Below, one piece after another: positions 8,693-16,637 of a stretch of DNA of 64,000 bases. The position numbers and the translations under genes were made by a program. The stretch lies in NCBI RefSeq assembly GCF_012027425.1, contig NZ_SNUE01000003.1, forward strand, positions 186,001 to 250,000. The letters run 5' to 3'. The DNA comes from Thermococcus sp. MV5 (GTDB lineage Archaea; Methanobacteriota_B; Thermococci; Thermococcales; Thermococcaceae). Numbering within the stretch: the stretch's first letter is position 1; each line of letters opens with the position of its first letter. Under the pieces are notes generated by a model. It searched no databases, was not told where the DNA came from, and saw nothing but the letters and a program-made list of their open reading frames with translations.

Positions 8693-9277
8693 TCATCTTT
8701 TCCATAGTGCGAATCCTAAAACTAAGAGCACCAAAAGAGCTCCTAGAAGAGGGATAATTTTTGTTAAATCCTTGTCTTCGTTTGTGCTAACATCTTGAAC
8801 TGTTTTCTGCTCTTCGAGGTTCTGGAGGAGGAAACTTATTTGCACTTCACCTGCGGGCATTGTTATCTTGTTTCCTTCTACTTCAAGGGGTGACTCACTC
8901 ATATCTACCAAACTTGCTCCTTCTGGCAAAATTACACTTACTGGAGTTTCTGATTTTAATGAAAGAGTCCAAACTAGGCCTTCCTTAGTCATTAGATCTG
9001 GAGTGGAGTAGGTTATTTTTACTATTTGAGAATTTTGGGTGGTTATTGTGATCTCGTTTCCCTCTATGAAGTACTGGAGGGGGTTTCCATTTGCATCAGT
9101 GACAAATACATCCTCATAGTGAGAACCTAATAAAGAAACTGTAACTTGAGTTGCATAGTCATCCACAGGTACTTCGATTTCCACAGTTGCATAGCCATCT
9201 CCATAGGGTGCAATGCTTATACTCTGGGCATTCACAAGGGGAATGAAGAGTAAAAGGGCAAGTAGAGCTTTTTTCAT
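8693..9277 (-). CDS. Secreted, C-terminally membrane-anchored protein
   Basis: A 194-residue exported protein. The signal peptide KKALLALLLFIPLVNAQS is followed by an all-beta ectodomain (ISIAPYGDGYATVEIEVPVD, EITITTQNSQIVKITYS). One C-terminal transmembrane helix, IIPLLGALLVLLVLGFALWK, carries a positive tail. The architecture repeats that of the larger protein at 44684-46117. The start at 9277 follows GGAGGTG. It is followed 30 nt upstream by another secreted protein on the same strand, so they may be co-transcribed. Function unknown. Confidence 0.8.
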   Translation of the reverse strand: MKKALLALLLFIPLVNAQSISIAPYGDGYATVEIEVPVDDYATQVTVSLLGSHYEDVFVTDANGNPLQYFIEGNEITITTQNSQIVKITYSTPDLMTKEGLVWTLSLKSETPVSVILPEGASLVDMSESPLEVEGNKITMPAGEVQISFLLQNLEEQKTVQDVSTNEDKDLTKIIPLLGALLVLLVLGFALWKR

Positions 9278-9307
9278 TTGTTTCACCTCCGCAAAAAGTT
9301 AAAGAAA

Positions 9308-10510
9308 TCAGGCATGCCTTAGGATAAACTCATCAACTTTGTGGAGCATGTCTAGGGCTATTGCGAAATGCATCTTAGCTTCTGCAGGTTTCTTGTGTTT
9401 AAGGAGTTTAATTCCAAGTCTTATCTCTTGTATGGATGTTTTGAGCTGAAGCTCTGCTCTCCTGGTATCTATCCCCCTTCTTCTAAGTTCTCTTAAGGCC
9501 TTTGAATCTTTCTGAATTCTTATTGTCATCTCTCTAAGGAATGCTCTTAAGTCTCCCAATCTCTCTTGGACTTCTCTTTCATGGAATTTCTTCTGAAGGA
9601 AGGCCATTGCCCTATGGAATTCTTTTATTGTCTCTGTATTCTCTCTCATAACTTGAAGAGCCTCATCGTATTTCCCTTCATCTGCAAGGGCCTTAACTTC
9701 ATTATAAACCTCTTTAAATGCCTCAAGTCTCTCCTGGAGTTCATGAGCGTCGTAACCCTTTTCTTCTGCCATTTCAACGACTTTCTCTGCTACTTCTATC
9801 CCTCTTGCACCTTTCTCAAGGAATTCATTTACTATTTTGTCTGCATTTGCTTCTACAAGCTCTTTTCTGATTCTTCTAAGTTCTTCATCTAAAGCAGCTT
9901 TCTTTTCTCTAGCGATTTCGAGGTCTTCCCTGGCTTTTTCAAAATCTTTGGCTTTTATGTCCTCAAGTACAGTCTTGTAAGCTTCTTTGGTTTCTATTAA
10001 AAGCTCTGGGGCATTTCCTACGTCAATTCCCTGTCTCTGGGCAATTTCTATTGTCTTTTCGGCCATTCTGAAGTAGCCTTCCATTCTTTTTATCTCTTCC
10101 GGAAGCCGCTCTCTGAGCTCCTCTTTTCCCTCTTTAAATCCTTTTAACACTTCCCTGTAGTGGTGCATTGCAGTAAGGCCGTTTATTATTGTGTTGTAAT
10201 AGTCACCGCTTTCATATGCATCCACGGCAACTTCTTTGTATTGTTCCGCTAACTGGTAGTGTCTCATAATACTTGAGTTCTCAGGAAGATTTACATTATT
10301 AATTAACTTTGTTGTTATGTTGCTCAATCTTTCAAGGGCAACGACAATGTGATTGGCTATCCTTTCCTCTTGAGTTATATTTTGGATTTCAGGAGGTAGG
10401 GGTTCTGTTTCATTTTCTATGGTGGTGTTCTCATCTGCTAGACTCAAACCTGCTGGGATTATGCTTCCCACCAAGAGGGCTATTAACAACCAGATCTTCA
10501 ACCCTTTCAT
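9308..10510 (-). CDS. Secreted alpha-helical coiled-coil protein
   Basis: A 400-residue exported protein. The signal peptide LKIWLLIALLVGSIIPAG is followed by an acidic linker and then about 350 residues of heptad-rich helices, for example ELRRIRKELVEANADKIVNE and LREMTIRIQKDSKALRELRR. It contains no transmembrane helix after the signal. Internal helices look repeated (AKDFEKAREDLEIAREKK, ADEGKYDEALQVMRE), like TPR-like or spectrin-like bundles. The start at 10510 follows GGTGATGAAC. Two AACGTTCC repeats lie upstream of its TATA. Likely a cell-surface structural protein (inference). Confidence 0.78.
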   Translation of the reverse strand: MKGLKIWLLIALLVGSIIPAGLSLADENTTIENETEPLPPEIQNITQEERIANHIVVALERLSNITTKLINNVNLPENSSIMRHYQLAEQYKEVAVDAYESGDYYNTIINGLTAMHHYREVLKGFKEGKEELRERLPEEIKRMEGYFRMAEKTIEIAQRQGIDVGNAPELLIETKEAYKTVLEDIKAKDFEKAREDLEIAREKKAALDEELRRIRKELVEANADKIVNEFLEKGARGIEVAEKVVEMAEEKGYDAHELQERLEAFKEVYNEVKALADEGKYDEALQVMRENTETIKEFHRAMAFLQKKFHEREVQERLGDLRAFLREMTIRIQKDSKALRELRRRGIDTRRAELQLKTSIQEIRLGIKLLKHKKPAEAKMHFAIALDMLHKVDEFILRHA

Positions 10511-10565
10511 GTTCATCACCATTCTTAACTTGGCGTTCTACATATTTTAGGGACTCGGTGAAAAG

Positions 10566-10583
10566 AACGTTCCGAAACGTTCC
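10566..10583. promoter_or_regulatory. Paired AACGTTCC repeats upstream of TATA
   Basis: AACGTTCC occurs at 10566-10573 and again at 10576-10583, exactly one helical turn (10 bp) apart; AACGTT itself is palindromic. On the minus strand they lie just upstream of CTAAAATATG, the likely TATA of the gene starting at 10510. This position favours an activator rather than a repressor (inference). Confidence 0.45.
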
Positions 10584-10691
10584 AAAATTAAATCTAAGCT
10601 TAAAAACAGCTGAAATCTTAAATTAAGTGAAAGAGAATTCATTATGTATCTTCTTGAACGATCAGGAACATATTTTGAGTTAAAACATCGA

Positions 10692-11330
10692 TTAAAACTT
10701 TCTTAAAATAAGCTTCATAAGGGCCCTATTCCTCTCCAGTTTGTACTCATCAAATTTGCTTCGCTCTGCAACTTTTGAAATATTTCTTGTCCACTCTTTG
10801 TATTTAAGTCCATGAAGTCTAAATGCTATTGCCCAAGGGAATTTTGGTAATTCAGCCTCCTCTAAAAATGCCCTCATATCTTTTTTTGGAACGTCTGTTA
10901 TGAAATCATAGATCCACACTTCTCCGCAGGCTTTTAAAACTCTATACATCTCATCAAATGCTTTTAATGGATTGCTAAAATGATGTAGGGCCCCAATGCT
11001 TATAACAAGATCAAAGTAGTTCTCAGGAAGCTTTAGCTCATAGACACTCATAACTTCAAATGTTACATTATTAACGCCAGCTTTTTCTGCATTTTTTCTT
11101 GCAAGTTTTATCATCGCTCTTGAAATATCAACGCCCCAAACTTCTAAATTAGGATTTTTCTTTGCCATCTCAATTGGTATGTATCCAGGCCCAGTTCCCA
11201 CATCAAGGATCTTTTCTCCCCCTCTAACTTTTGAAAGAACTTCCTTGACTATTACTCTATCAAAACTTTTTCTTCTCCTTGCCATAAAGTTGTAAATATA
11301 GGCTCCAGGTGTTGGGATTCCCTCTATCAT
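10692..11330 (-). CDS. Class I SAM-dependent methyltransferase (UbiE-like)
   Basis: A 212-residue methyltransferase with motif I ILDVGTGPGYIPIEMA, post-I VWGVDIS, and motif II FDLVISIGALHHFSNP, the HHF typical of Methyltransf_11/UbiE proteins. It starts with IEGIPTPGAYIYNFMARRRK, a basic N-terminus. The start is behind AGGGAG. It is monocistronic and terminates 181 nt before the next gene on the same strand. Substrate unknown; small molecule or lipid quinone-like by family only. Confidence 0.87.
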   Translation of the reverse strand: MIEGIPTPGAYIYNFMARRRKSFDRVIVKEVLSKVRGGEKILDVGTGPGYIPIEMAKKNPNLEVWGVDISRAMIKLARKNAEKAGVNNVTFEVMSVYELKLPENYFDLVISIGALHHFSNPLKAFDEMYRVLKACGEVWIYDFITDVPKKDMRAFLEEAELPKFPWAIAFRLHGLKYKEWTRNISKVAERSKFDEYKLERNRALMKLILRKF

Positions 11331-11424
11331 TAATATCTCCCTAAAAATTCTAAAAGACTTAAATGTATAAAAGGTTGGTGCATACTAATGAGCCACAAAA
11401 TTAGGGAAAGAAACAAAGAAAAAG

Positions 11425-12621
11425 TTAACGTAGACTCCTGACAAGCTCTTCCATAACTCCAAGGAACACTTCCACTTCTTCAAGACTATTGTATACATGG
11501 AATGATGCTCTAACAGTTCCATTTATTCCGAGCTTTTTCATTACTGGCAAGGCACAATGGTGTCCAGAGCGAACCATTATGTTGTGCTCATCTAAAATCG
11601 CTGCTACGTCGTGGGGATGCAAAGGTGGAACATTGAAGCTTACAACTCCTGCATGTTTCTTTAGGTTTCTTGGACCATACCATGGAACTTCAAGCTCTGT
11701 TAAACCCTCAGTTGTTCTTTTTACCAGCTTGTGTTCTTGTTTTTCGATTTTATCTAAGCCGATCTTTTCTATATATTTTATTCCGGCTGCAAGTCCTATT
11801 GCCCCTCCTATATTGGGAGTGCCAGCTTCATATCGTTCTGGGGGAGCTGTGAGTTTATAGTTGTGCAGATCAACATCTTCAATGGTCCCTCCACCAATGA
11901 GAGGAGGCTCGAAGACGTCAAAGAACTCCTCCCTAATGTAAAGTACACCTATACCAGTAGGTCCCATGGGTCCTTTGTGTCCTGAGAAGGCTAAGAAGTC
12001 TGCATGAAGTTTACTTACATTAACTTCCATGTGCCCAATACTTTGAGCGGCATCTACAACAAATATGGCTCCTTGCTCTTTGGCCATTTTTCCAAGTTCT
12101 TCTACTTCATGGATCGCACCCAAGGCATTGGAAACATGTTGGATTGCCACAAGTTTTGCACCGTTAATTTTCTTTTCTGCATCTGTGAGATCTAGGTTTC
12201 CTTCATTATCTCCTTCAATTATTTCCAATTTTAAATCAAACTTCTTAGCTAGGCGTTGCCATGGGAGTAAATCAGAGTGATGCTCGTAGGGGGTGGTCAC
12301 GATTTTATCGCCCTTTTTGAATATTCCTTCGAGTCCCAGAGCTGTTAGATTAAGGCTCTCACTGGTGTTTTTTGTGAAGATTATTTCTTCAAATTTCGCT
12401 CCAATGAATTTAGCTACAACTTCTCTTGATTTCTCATACTCATGGGTTGCCTTTTGTGAGAGTCTGTGAACACCGCGATGAACGTTGGCTCTATACTTTA
12501 GATAATACTCCTCCATAGCCTCAACTACAGGTTTTGGAGTTAGAGAGGTGGCAGTATTGTCAAAATATATGACCTCCTGAGTTAAAGGAATGTCTTTTCT
12601 AATATCGTCCGGTATTTTCAT
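11425..12621 (-). CDS. sufS: Cysteine desulfurase, SufS/CsdA group
   Basis: A 398-residue PLP enzyme that removes sulfur from cysteine for Fe-S cluster or thio-cofactor assembly. Group II features are present: VIYFDNTATSLTPKPV at the N-terminus, VHRGVHRLSQKATHEYE, PLP Lys in FSGHKGPMGPTGIG, and active-site Cys in VRSGHHCALP. The start is ATG 12621 behind GGTGGTTGCT; the longer in-frame extension to 12708 would run through the operator. It is divergent from the ECF gene at 12750, and the shared intergenic region carries a palindromic site. Confidence 0.93.
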   Translation of the reverse strand: MKIPDDIRKDIPLTQEVIYFDNTATSLTPKPVVEAMEEYYLKYRANVHRGVHRLSQKATHEYEKSREVVAKFIGAKFEEIIFTKNTSESLNLTALGLEGIFKKGDKIVTTPYEHHSDLLPWQRLAKKFDLKLEIIEGDNEGNLDLTDAEKKINGAKLVAIQHVSNALGAIHEVEELGKMAKEQGAIFVVDAAQSIGHMEVNVSKLHADFLAFSGHKGPMGPTGIGVLYIREEFFDVFEPPLIGGGTIEDVDLHNYKLTAPPERYEAGTPNIGGAIGLAAGIKYIEKIGLDKIEKQEHKLVKRTTEGLTELEVPWYGPRNLKKHAGVVSFNVPPLHPHDVAAILDEHNIMVRSGHHCALPVMKKLGINGTVRASFHVYNSLEEVEVFLGVMEELVRSLR

Positions 12622-12691
12622 AGCAACCACCGTATAATCTATTTTATGGGACATATAAAGGCTTTGCTTCTCAATTTTGTCCAGATAAACA

Positions 12692-12733
12692 TTCCAATAT
12701 TGGAACAAAATTTTATAAATATTGGAACAAAAT
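12692..12733. promoter_or_regulatory. Palindrome and tandem repeat around TATA of ECF gene
   Basis: TTCCAATATTGGAA (12692-12705) is a perfect 14-bp palindrome. ATATTGGAACAAAAT occurs at 12697-12711 and again at 12719-12733, 22 bp apart (two helical turns). The TATA-like TTTTATAAAT at 12711-12720 lies between the copies, so a bound protein would block the promoter of the ECF gene at 12750, and possibly that of sufS. Vitamin-responsive repression is inference. Confidence 0.6.
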
Positions 12734-12749
12734 GGTAATGGTGATGTAG

Positions 12750-13334
12750 GTGAAGGCTAAGGAAATAGGAATCATAGGATTGCTCTTAAGCTTGTCACTT
12801 GTGCTACAGATCTCCCCCTTAAAAGTTCCGACTCAATGGGGGATGAGCATAGACCTAGTGGCAGTTCCAATAGTGGTTTTGTACATCCTCACCGGGTTTT
12901 GGAGCAGCTTAACGGCCTTAGTGTTGCTCTTCTTTGGTTTGAGCTTGATTTCCTCGGCATCTTGGCTCGGGGCAAGCATGAAGTTTTTTGCAACGCTAAG
13001 TGTGATTTTAGGGTTTGAGATTGCCAGGAAACTCACTGGCTTTGACATTAGAAATTACACCGAGAAAAGGCTTTTAATATTCGTGATATTTGCTTACTTG
13101 GTAGGGATTGCAATAAGAATACCTGCCATGGTTGCAATGAACTACTACTATGCTTTGCCCTTGTGGTTGGGCATACCGAGGGAGCAGGTTATTCCAGCTA
13201 TTGAAGAGTGGTTTCACATGCCCTTTTGGCTTGTCATAGGCATCCCCAATGCCCTCCAGAGTGCAGTTGACGTTGGAATTGGAATCCTTGTTTCGTTACC
13301 TGTTATTAGGGCATTACCTCACATTCTTGAGTGA
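12750..13334 (+). CDS. ECF transporter S component (vitamin uptake)
   Basis: A 194-residue membrane protein with about five to six hydrophobic segments: IGIIGLLLSLSLVLQI, VVLYILTGFWSSLTALVLLF, LIFVIFAYLVGIAIRIPAM and the closing IGIPNALQSAVDVGIGIL. Size and topology fit substrate-capturing S components, which dock on a shared EcfA/EcfT module not seen here. The GTG start follows GGTGAT; spacing to the TATA implies a very short leader. The ligand cannot be told from sequence alone. The regulated promoter (12692-12733) fits a vitamin-uptake gene. Confidence 0.8.
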   Translation: MKAKEIGIIGLLLSLSLVLQISPLKVPTQWGMSIDLVAVPIVVLYILTGFWSSLTALVLLFFGLSLISSASWLGASMKFFATLSVILGFEIARKLTGFDIRNYTEKRLLIFVIFAYLVGIAIRIPAMVAMNYYYALPLWLGIPREQVIPAIEEWFHMPFWLVIGIPNALQSAVDVGIGILVSLPVIRALPHILE

Positions 13335-13343
13335 TTTTTTTTT
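13335..13343 (+). terminator. Oligo-T terminator after ECF gene
   Basis: Nine consecutive T follow the TGA stop directly. In Thermococcales, oligo-T runs on the coding strand are the usual intrinsic termination signal. Confidence 0.55.
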
Positions 13344-13370
13344 CATTTTTCTGCAAAAAATTAGAGAAGA

Positions 13371-13402
13371 TGAACTACCCCGCCCTTACGGAAGGGATCT
13401 TC
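13371..13402 (-). repeat. Solo IS200/IS605-type right-end hairpin (copy c, variant)
   Basis: On the minus strand it reads GAAGATCCCTTCC, GTAAGG, GCGGGGTAGTTCA. The spacing and fold are the same as for the other copies, but with the GGGGTAGTTCA end seen in some IS200/IS605 elements. It lies between the convergent 3' ends of the ECF gene and the C5-epimerase-like gene and could also act as a hairpin terminator. Confidence 0.6.
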
Positions 13403-13416
13403 CTACCCGATAAAAT

Positions 13417-14955
13417 TCATTTAAGCTCTTCTGGTGGCAAACCTCTATAAATTAAATAATTATTCCACTTTTCAGCATAGTGGAGGAAGTATTCGTCGTT
13501 GGTTACATTGTAGAGCCACTTCAAGAGTCTTATATGTAGCCGATGGTAAAACTCGCTTGCATCTCCATGGATGTTTGAATACTTGCTCCAAGACCCTGTG
13601 TCAAAAAGTTGAAGTCCTTTCTTGGTACTTTCAACGCCCTCTTGAAAGAGTTTCCATGCTTTCTCCTCTTTAGTAACCTCCCAGTAATAATAAAGGCCTT
13701 GAAGTGCTATTATATGTCCATTTAATACGAGCTCGTTTGAGTTGTAATTATACTCAAGGTACCACGCTCCGTACTTTGTGTTTGCTACAACCCCGTTCAT
13801 GTCTAAAGGTAGGTCAAATGAGTTTAGGAGGAGTTTTGCGGTTTTTAGGTATTCTTTTTTGCCTGTGAGTTGGTATGCTTTTGCGTAGAGGCCTGCTCCC
13901 ATTCCTTGAGCGTAGCCTGAAACCCATGGGATGGAAGAATTCTCAAAATGAAAATAATTAAGGAAAAGAGCGTATTCTTCTCCGTTGTATTCTCCATAGT
14001 ATACAAACCCGTGTAGGTCGTTTAGGATTCTTAATGCCTTTTCATAAATCCCTCTTTGAAAATATATCTCAGCCCAGTGAAGGGCACTTACTGGATAGTA
14101 GCTTAAGCCTCTTCCCTTATAATATAGGAAGGGTAGGGATATGTTTAGGGAACCCTCGATTCTTATGGGGGAATAGTAGGGAGTATCCTTGGAGAATATT
14201 ACCACAGAGAAATCCCTTTGAGGAGAAGGATGTAGAGAGTAATACTCGTTGTTAGCCTTTAAAGTTACATTAAATGCTTTCACATCAAGGTCACTGAATT
14301 CTTTCCATTTTGCCATCTCACCAAACACTCTTATTACATAGAAGGAGTCCCTATATGACCGGAGATAAGTTATGTTGCCTGTATTTGTATACTCTTCCAG
14401 AAACTTTTCTCGTATTTCTCTGTTTCTCTGCATCTCATCAAAAATCTTAGGTGGAATTTTTCCATAGATTTCTTGGATTCTTTCCACCAGCGCTTCTTCG
14501 GGAGACATAAAAATTTCTTCTGGTATAGTTTTACCAATTATTCCAGATTTGTATGGGTTGACTTTAATCATAAGTGTCTCATCTTCATAGTAGAGTTCTA
14601 ATGTAACAAGTGCTCTCTCTCCAGCGGGTAGCTTAAGAGCTATTAACTTTTTAGAAGTGATTTTTTTGCCATACCAGTCAGTTGCTTTAACGTTCGCTAC
14701 AAAAATTATCTCGGTTTCATTACCTTTTTTCTGAACGTATCCTACAAAAACTGGCTTATTTAACTCGCTTATAGTTTTGTTTCCTATCTCTACTTGGAAA
14801 CTGGAGAATTCAAAAATTGCACTCTTCTCTTCTACTTGGATATAAACTTCCACCTTCTCATTGGGAGGGGAATGGGAAATATTATCTTCTACTGTTATAC
14901 AACCGAGTGAAAGCATTATTATGGCAATAAAAGTTATTATTTTAACTTCTTTCAT
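13417..14955 (-). CDS. Lipoprotein with D-glucuronyl C5-epimerase-like C-terminal domain
   Basis: A 512-residue surface lipoprotein with signal ending in lipobox MLSLGC. An N-terminal beta region of about 130 residues follows (EVYIQVEEKSAIFEFSSFQ). The second half is an alpha/alpha-barrel whose motifs match the heparosan C5-epimerase C-terminal family: IPWVSGYAQGMGAGLYAKAY near 340, and VLNGHIIALQGLYYYWE near 420. In the eukaryotic family this domain epimerises glucuronate in heparan precursors. An archaeal surface role on exopolysaccharide or N-glycan uronates is inference. The start at 14955 follows GAGGG. Catalytic Tyr positions cannot be confirmed by eye. Confidence 0.78.
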   Translation of the reverse strand: MKEVKIITFIAIIMLSLGCITVEDNISHSPPNEKVEVYIQVEEKSAIFEFSSFQVEIGNKTISELNKPVFVGYVQKKGNETEIIFVANVKATDWYGKKITSKKLIALKLPAGERALVTLELYYEDETLMIKVNPYKSGIIGKTIPEEIFMSPEEALVERIQEIYGKIPPKIFDEMQRNREIREKFLEEYTNTGNITYLRSYRDSFYVIRVFGEMAKWKEFSDLDVKAFNVTLKANNEYYSLHPSPQRDFSVVIFSKDTPYYSPIRIEGSLNISLPFLYYKGRGLSYYPVSALHWAEIYFQRGIYEKALRILNDLHGFVYYGEYNGEEYALFLNYFHFENSSIPWVSGYAQGMGAGLYAKAYQLTGKKEYLKTAKLLLNSFDLPLDMNGVVANTKYGAWYLEYNYNSNELVLNGHIIALQGLYYYWEVTKEEKAWKLFQEGVESTKKGLQLFDTGSWSKYSNIHGDASEFYHRLHIRLLKWLYNVTNDEYFLHYAEKWNNYLIYRGLPPEELK

Positions 14956-15053
14956 AGTACCCTCACTATTATTGAAACGTAGAGTGGGAATATTAAGCTT
15001 TTTGGCAAAAGTTTATAACTGGGTTTTTAAAAAGTAAATGTTTGGTGGAAACT

Positions 15054-15950
15054 GTGAAGACTCCATGTGAGTTCTGGGCCGAGGAGGTTATGCCAAATAT
15101 AAGAGCCAAAGTAGCTGGCATCTTGTATTCTAAAGGATTTACTCAGGCCAGAATAGCTGAGCATCTGGGTATAACTCAAGCAATGGTGAGTAAATACTTG
15201 GCTGGAAAATATAAAGAGCTTGGTGGAGAACTCGCTAAAGAAATAGAGGCAATGTCTGAAGAAATTGCTGCCCTGATCATTTATGGTGCACGAAAAGAAG
15301 ACGTGATACGATTTTTAAATCGAGCTTTTTTCAAGATGTTTAGGAGTGGGATTCTCTGTAAAGGGTATTTGGAATATATTGGGAGTGATGACGAGTCTCT
15401 GTGTGAGGATATATTTAGTGAAGAACCTTCTAGAACTCAGGTTTTGGAAGAACTTAATTTGGCCCTTAATGGACTTTTGCAGGATATAAAGTTCTTAAAA
15501 CTAATACCTGAAATCAGAAGTAACTTTGCTTATTCTGTCTCAAATCCGAAGGAGAAGAATGATGTTGCTGCAATTCCAGGAAGAATAACTGTTGTGAAGG
15601 ATAAGCTGTATGCCCTGCCTCCCGAATTTGGGGCAAGTGAGCATATGGCGAAGGTTTTAATTGCTATTTCAGAGATGTTTCCTGAAGTGAGGGCTGTGCT
15701 TAATATAAAATATGATGAACACATTTATGACGCTCTTAAGAATGCAGAGTTTGCAATAGGGTTTGTAGAAAAAGAAGAGCGTGAGGAAGACGAGACCATT
15801 CAACTAATAGCTCAGGAATTTAAGAAAAGAGGCAAGTTAGATGCTGTTGTGGACAAAGGAGGTTTTGGAATAGAGCCCTGTGTTTATGTCTTTGGAGAGG
15901 ATCCTATAGAGGTCGTGGAAAAGGTCAAAAGACTGGAGAGCTTTTTATGA
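15054..15950 (+). CDS. HTH-ThiN transcriptional regulator (ThiR-like)
   Basis: A 298-residue regulator. The N-terminal helix-turn-helix (ILYSKGFTQARIAEHLGITQ, then AMVSKYLAGK) is followed by a linker and a C-terminal ThiN domain (about residues 165-298: AIPGRITVVKDKLYALPPEF, GGFGIEPCVYVFGEDP). ThiN is the archaeal thiamine-phosphate synthase fold, and HTH-ThiN fusions are known archaeal thiamine regulators that sense thiamine phosphates. GTG 15054 is preferred because GGTGG lies 5 nt upstream; TTG 15042 and GTG 15045 are possible. It overlaps the next gene by ATGA, forming a three-gene operon that ends in a YjbQ-type gene. Confidence 0.88.
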   Translation: MKTPCEFWAEEVMPNIRAKVAGILYSKGFTQARIAEHLGITQAMVSKYLAGKYKELGGELAKEIEAMSEEIAALIIYGARKEDVIRFLNRAFFKMFRSGILCKGYLEYIGSDDESLCEDIFSEEPSRTQVLEELNLALNGLLQDIKFLKLIPEIRSNFAYSVSNPKEKNDVAAIPGRITVVKDKLYALPPEFGASEHMAKVLIAISEMFPEVRAVLNIKYDEHIYDALKNAEFAIGFVEKEEREEDETIQLIAQEFKKRGKLDAVVDKGGFGIEPCVYVFGEDPIEVVEKVKRLESFL

Positions 15951-16249
15951 GACAAAAATTTGCTTATCTCTATCTTCTCGTTTTGAGTTATGCAAATCTT
16001 TCTCCTAAAGTGCCTTCCTCAGGAATAGCAGGAGGAGACAAAATAATTCACTTTTTGGAGTTCTTTATATTGGGCATCTTAAGTACAAACAAAGCTTTTC
16101 TTGTCTTTCCAGTAATATTTGAGTTCCTACAACTTTTTGTACCGGGAAGAGGTTTTTCCTTTCTAGATATGAGCGCAAATCTAATAGGATTCACCACCGG
16201 ATACCTTGTTTGGAGGTGGTGGAATGAAAGCAGTGATAGAGGAACTTAA
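15947..16249 (+). CDS. VanZ-like small membrane protein
   Basis: A 100-residue protein with three or four hydrophobic segments and the VanZ-family signature: an N-terminal helix with NLSPKVPSS, then GGDKIIHFLEFFILGIL, FPVIFEFLQLFVPGRGF and DMSANLIGFTTGYLVW. Length is that of minimal VanZ proteins. The ATG overlaps the stop of the HTH-ThiN gene (ATGA), and its 3' end overlaps the next gene by 26 nt, so the three are translationally coupled. Function in a thiamine operon is not established. Confidence 0.85.
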   Translation: MRQKFAYLYLLVLSYANLSPKVPSSGIAGGDKIIHFLEFFILGILSTNKAFLVFPVIFEFLQLFVPGRGFSFLDMSANLIGFTTGYLVWRWWNESSDRGT

Positions 16250-16637
16250 ATTCTCGACCAATGGTGAAATTGACCTTATTGATCTAACCTACAACATTGA
16301 GGAAATTGTTGAAAGAAGTGGAATTAAAAACGGCCAAGTTTTAGTGTTTGTTCCAGGAGCAACTGGAGCAATTGTGACAATAGAACATGAAAGAGGTCTT
16401 CTTGAAGATTTTAAGAAACTCTTAAGGGAGTTAGTTCCAAGAGGGGCCGGTTATAGGCATGATCTCATAGACAACAATGCCCATTCACATCTCCGAGCCA
16501 CTTTATTGGGTCCGTCCTTAGTGTTGCCTGTTGTTGAGGGGAGGGTAATTAGGGGGACATGGCAACAGATATTTTTTGTCGAACTTGATGTGAGACCAAG
16601 AAGGAGAAAAGTAGTAGTACAGGTTATAGGTAGCTAA
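16224..16637 (+). CDS. YjbQ/UPF0047 family protein (secondary thiamine-phosphate synthase)
   Basis: A 137-residue YjbQ-fold protein with conserved GQVLVFVPGATGAIVTIE, GYRHDLIDNNAHSHLRATLLG and the C-terminal RGTWQQIFFVELDVRPRRR. The His/Asn cluster (HD, NNAHSH) is the family's presumed metal and active site. E. coli YjbQ has weak thiamine-phosphate synthase activity, and the pairing here with a thiamine-sensing HTH-ThiN regulator independently supports a thiamine role. The start at 16224 follows GGAGGTGGTGG. It converges on the PhnP-like gene with a 4-nt overlap. Confidence 0.9.
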   Translation: MKAVIEELKFSTNGEIDLIDLTYNIEEIVERSGIKNGQVLVFVPGATGAIVTIEHERGLLEDFKKLLRELVPRGAGYRHDLIDNNAHSHLRATLLGPSLVLPVVEGRVIRGTWQQIFFVELDVRPRRRKVVVQVIGS

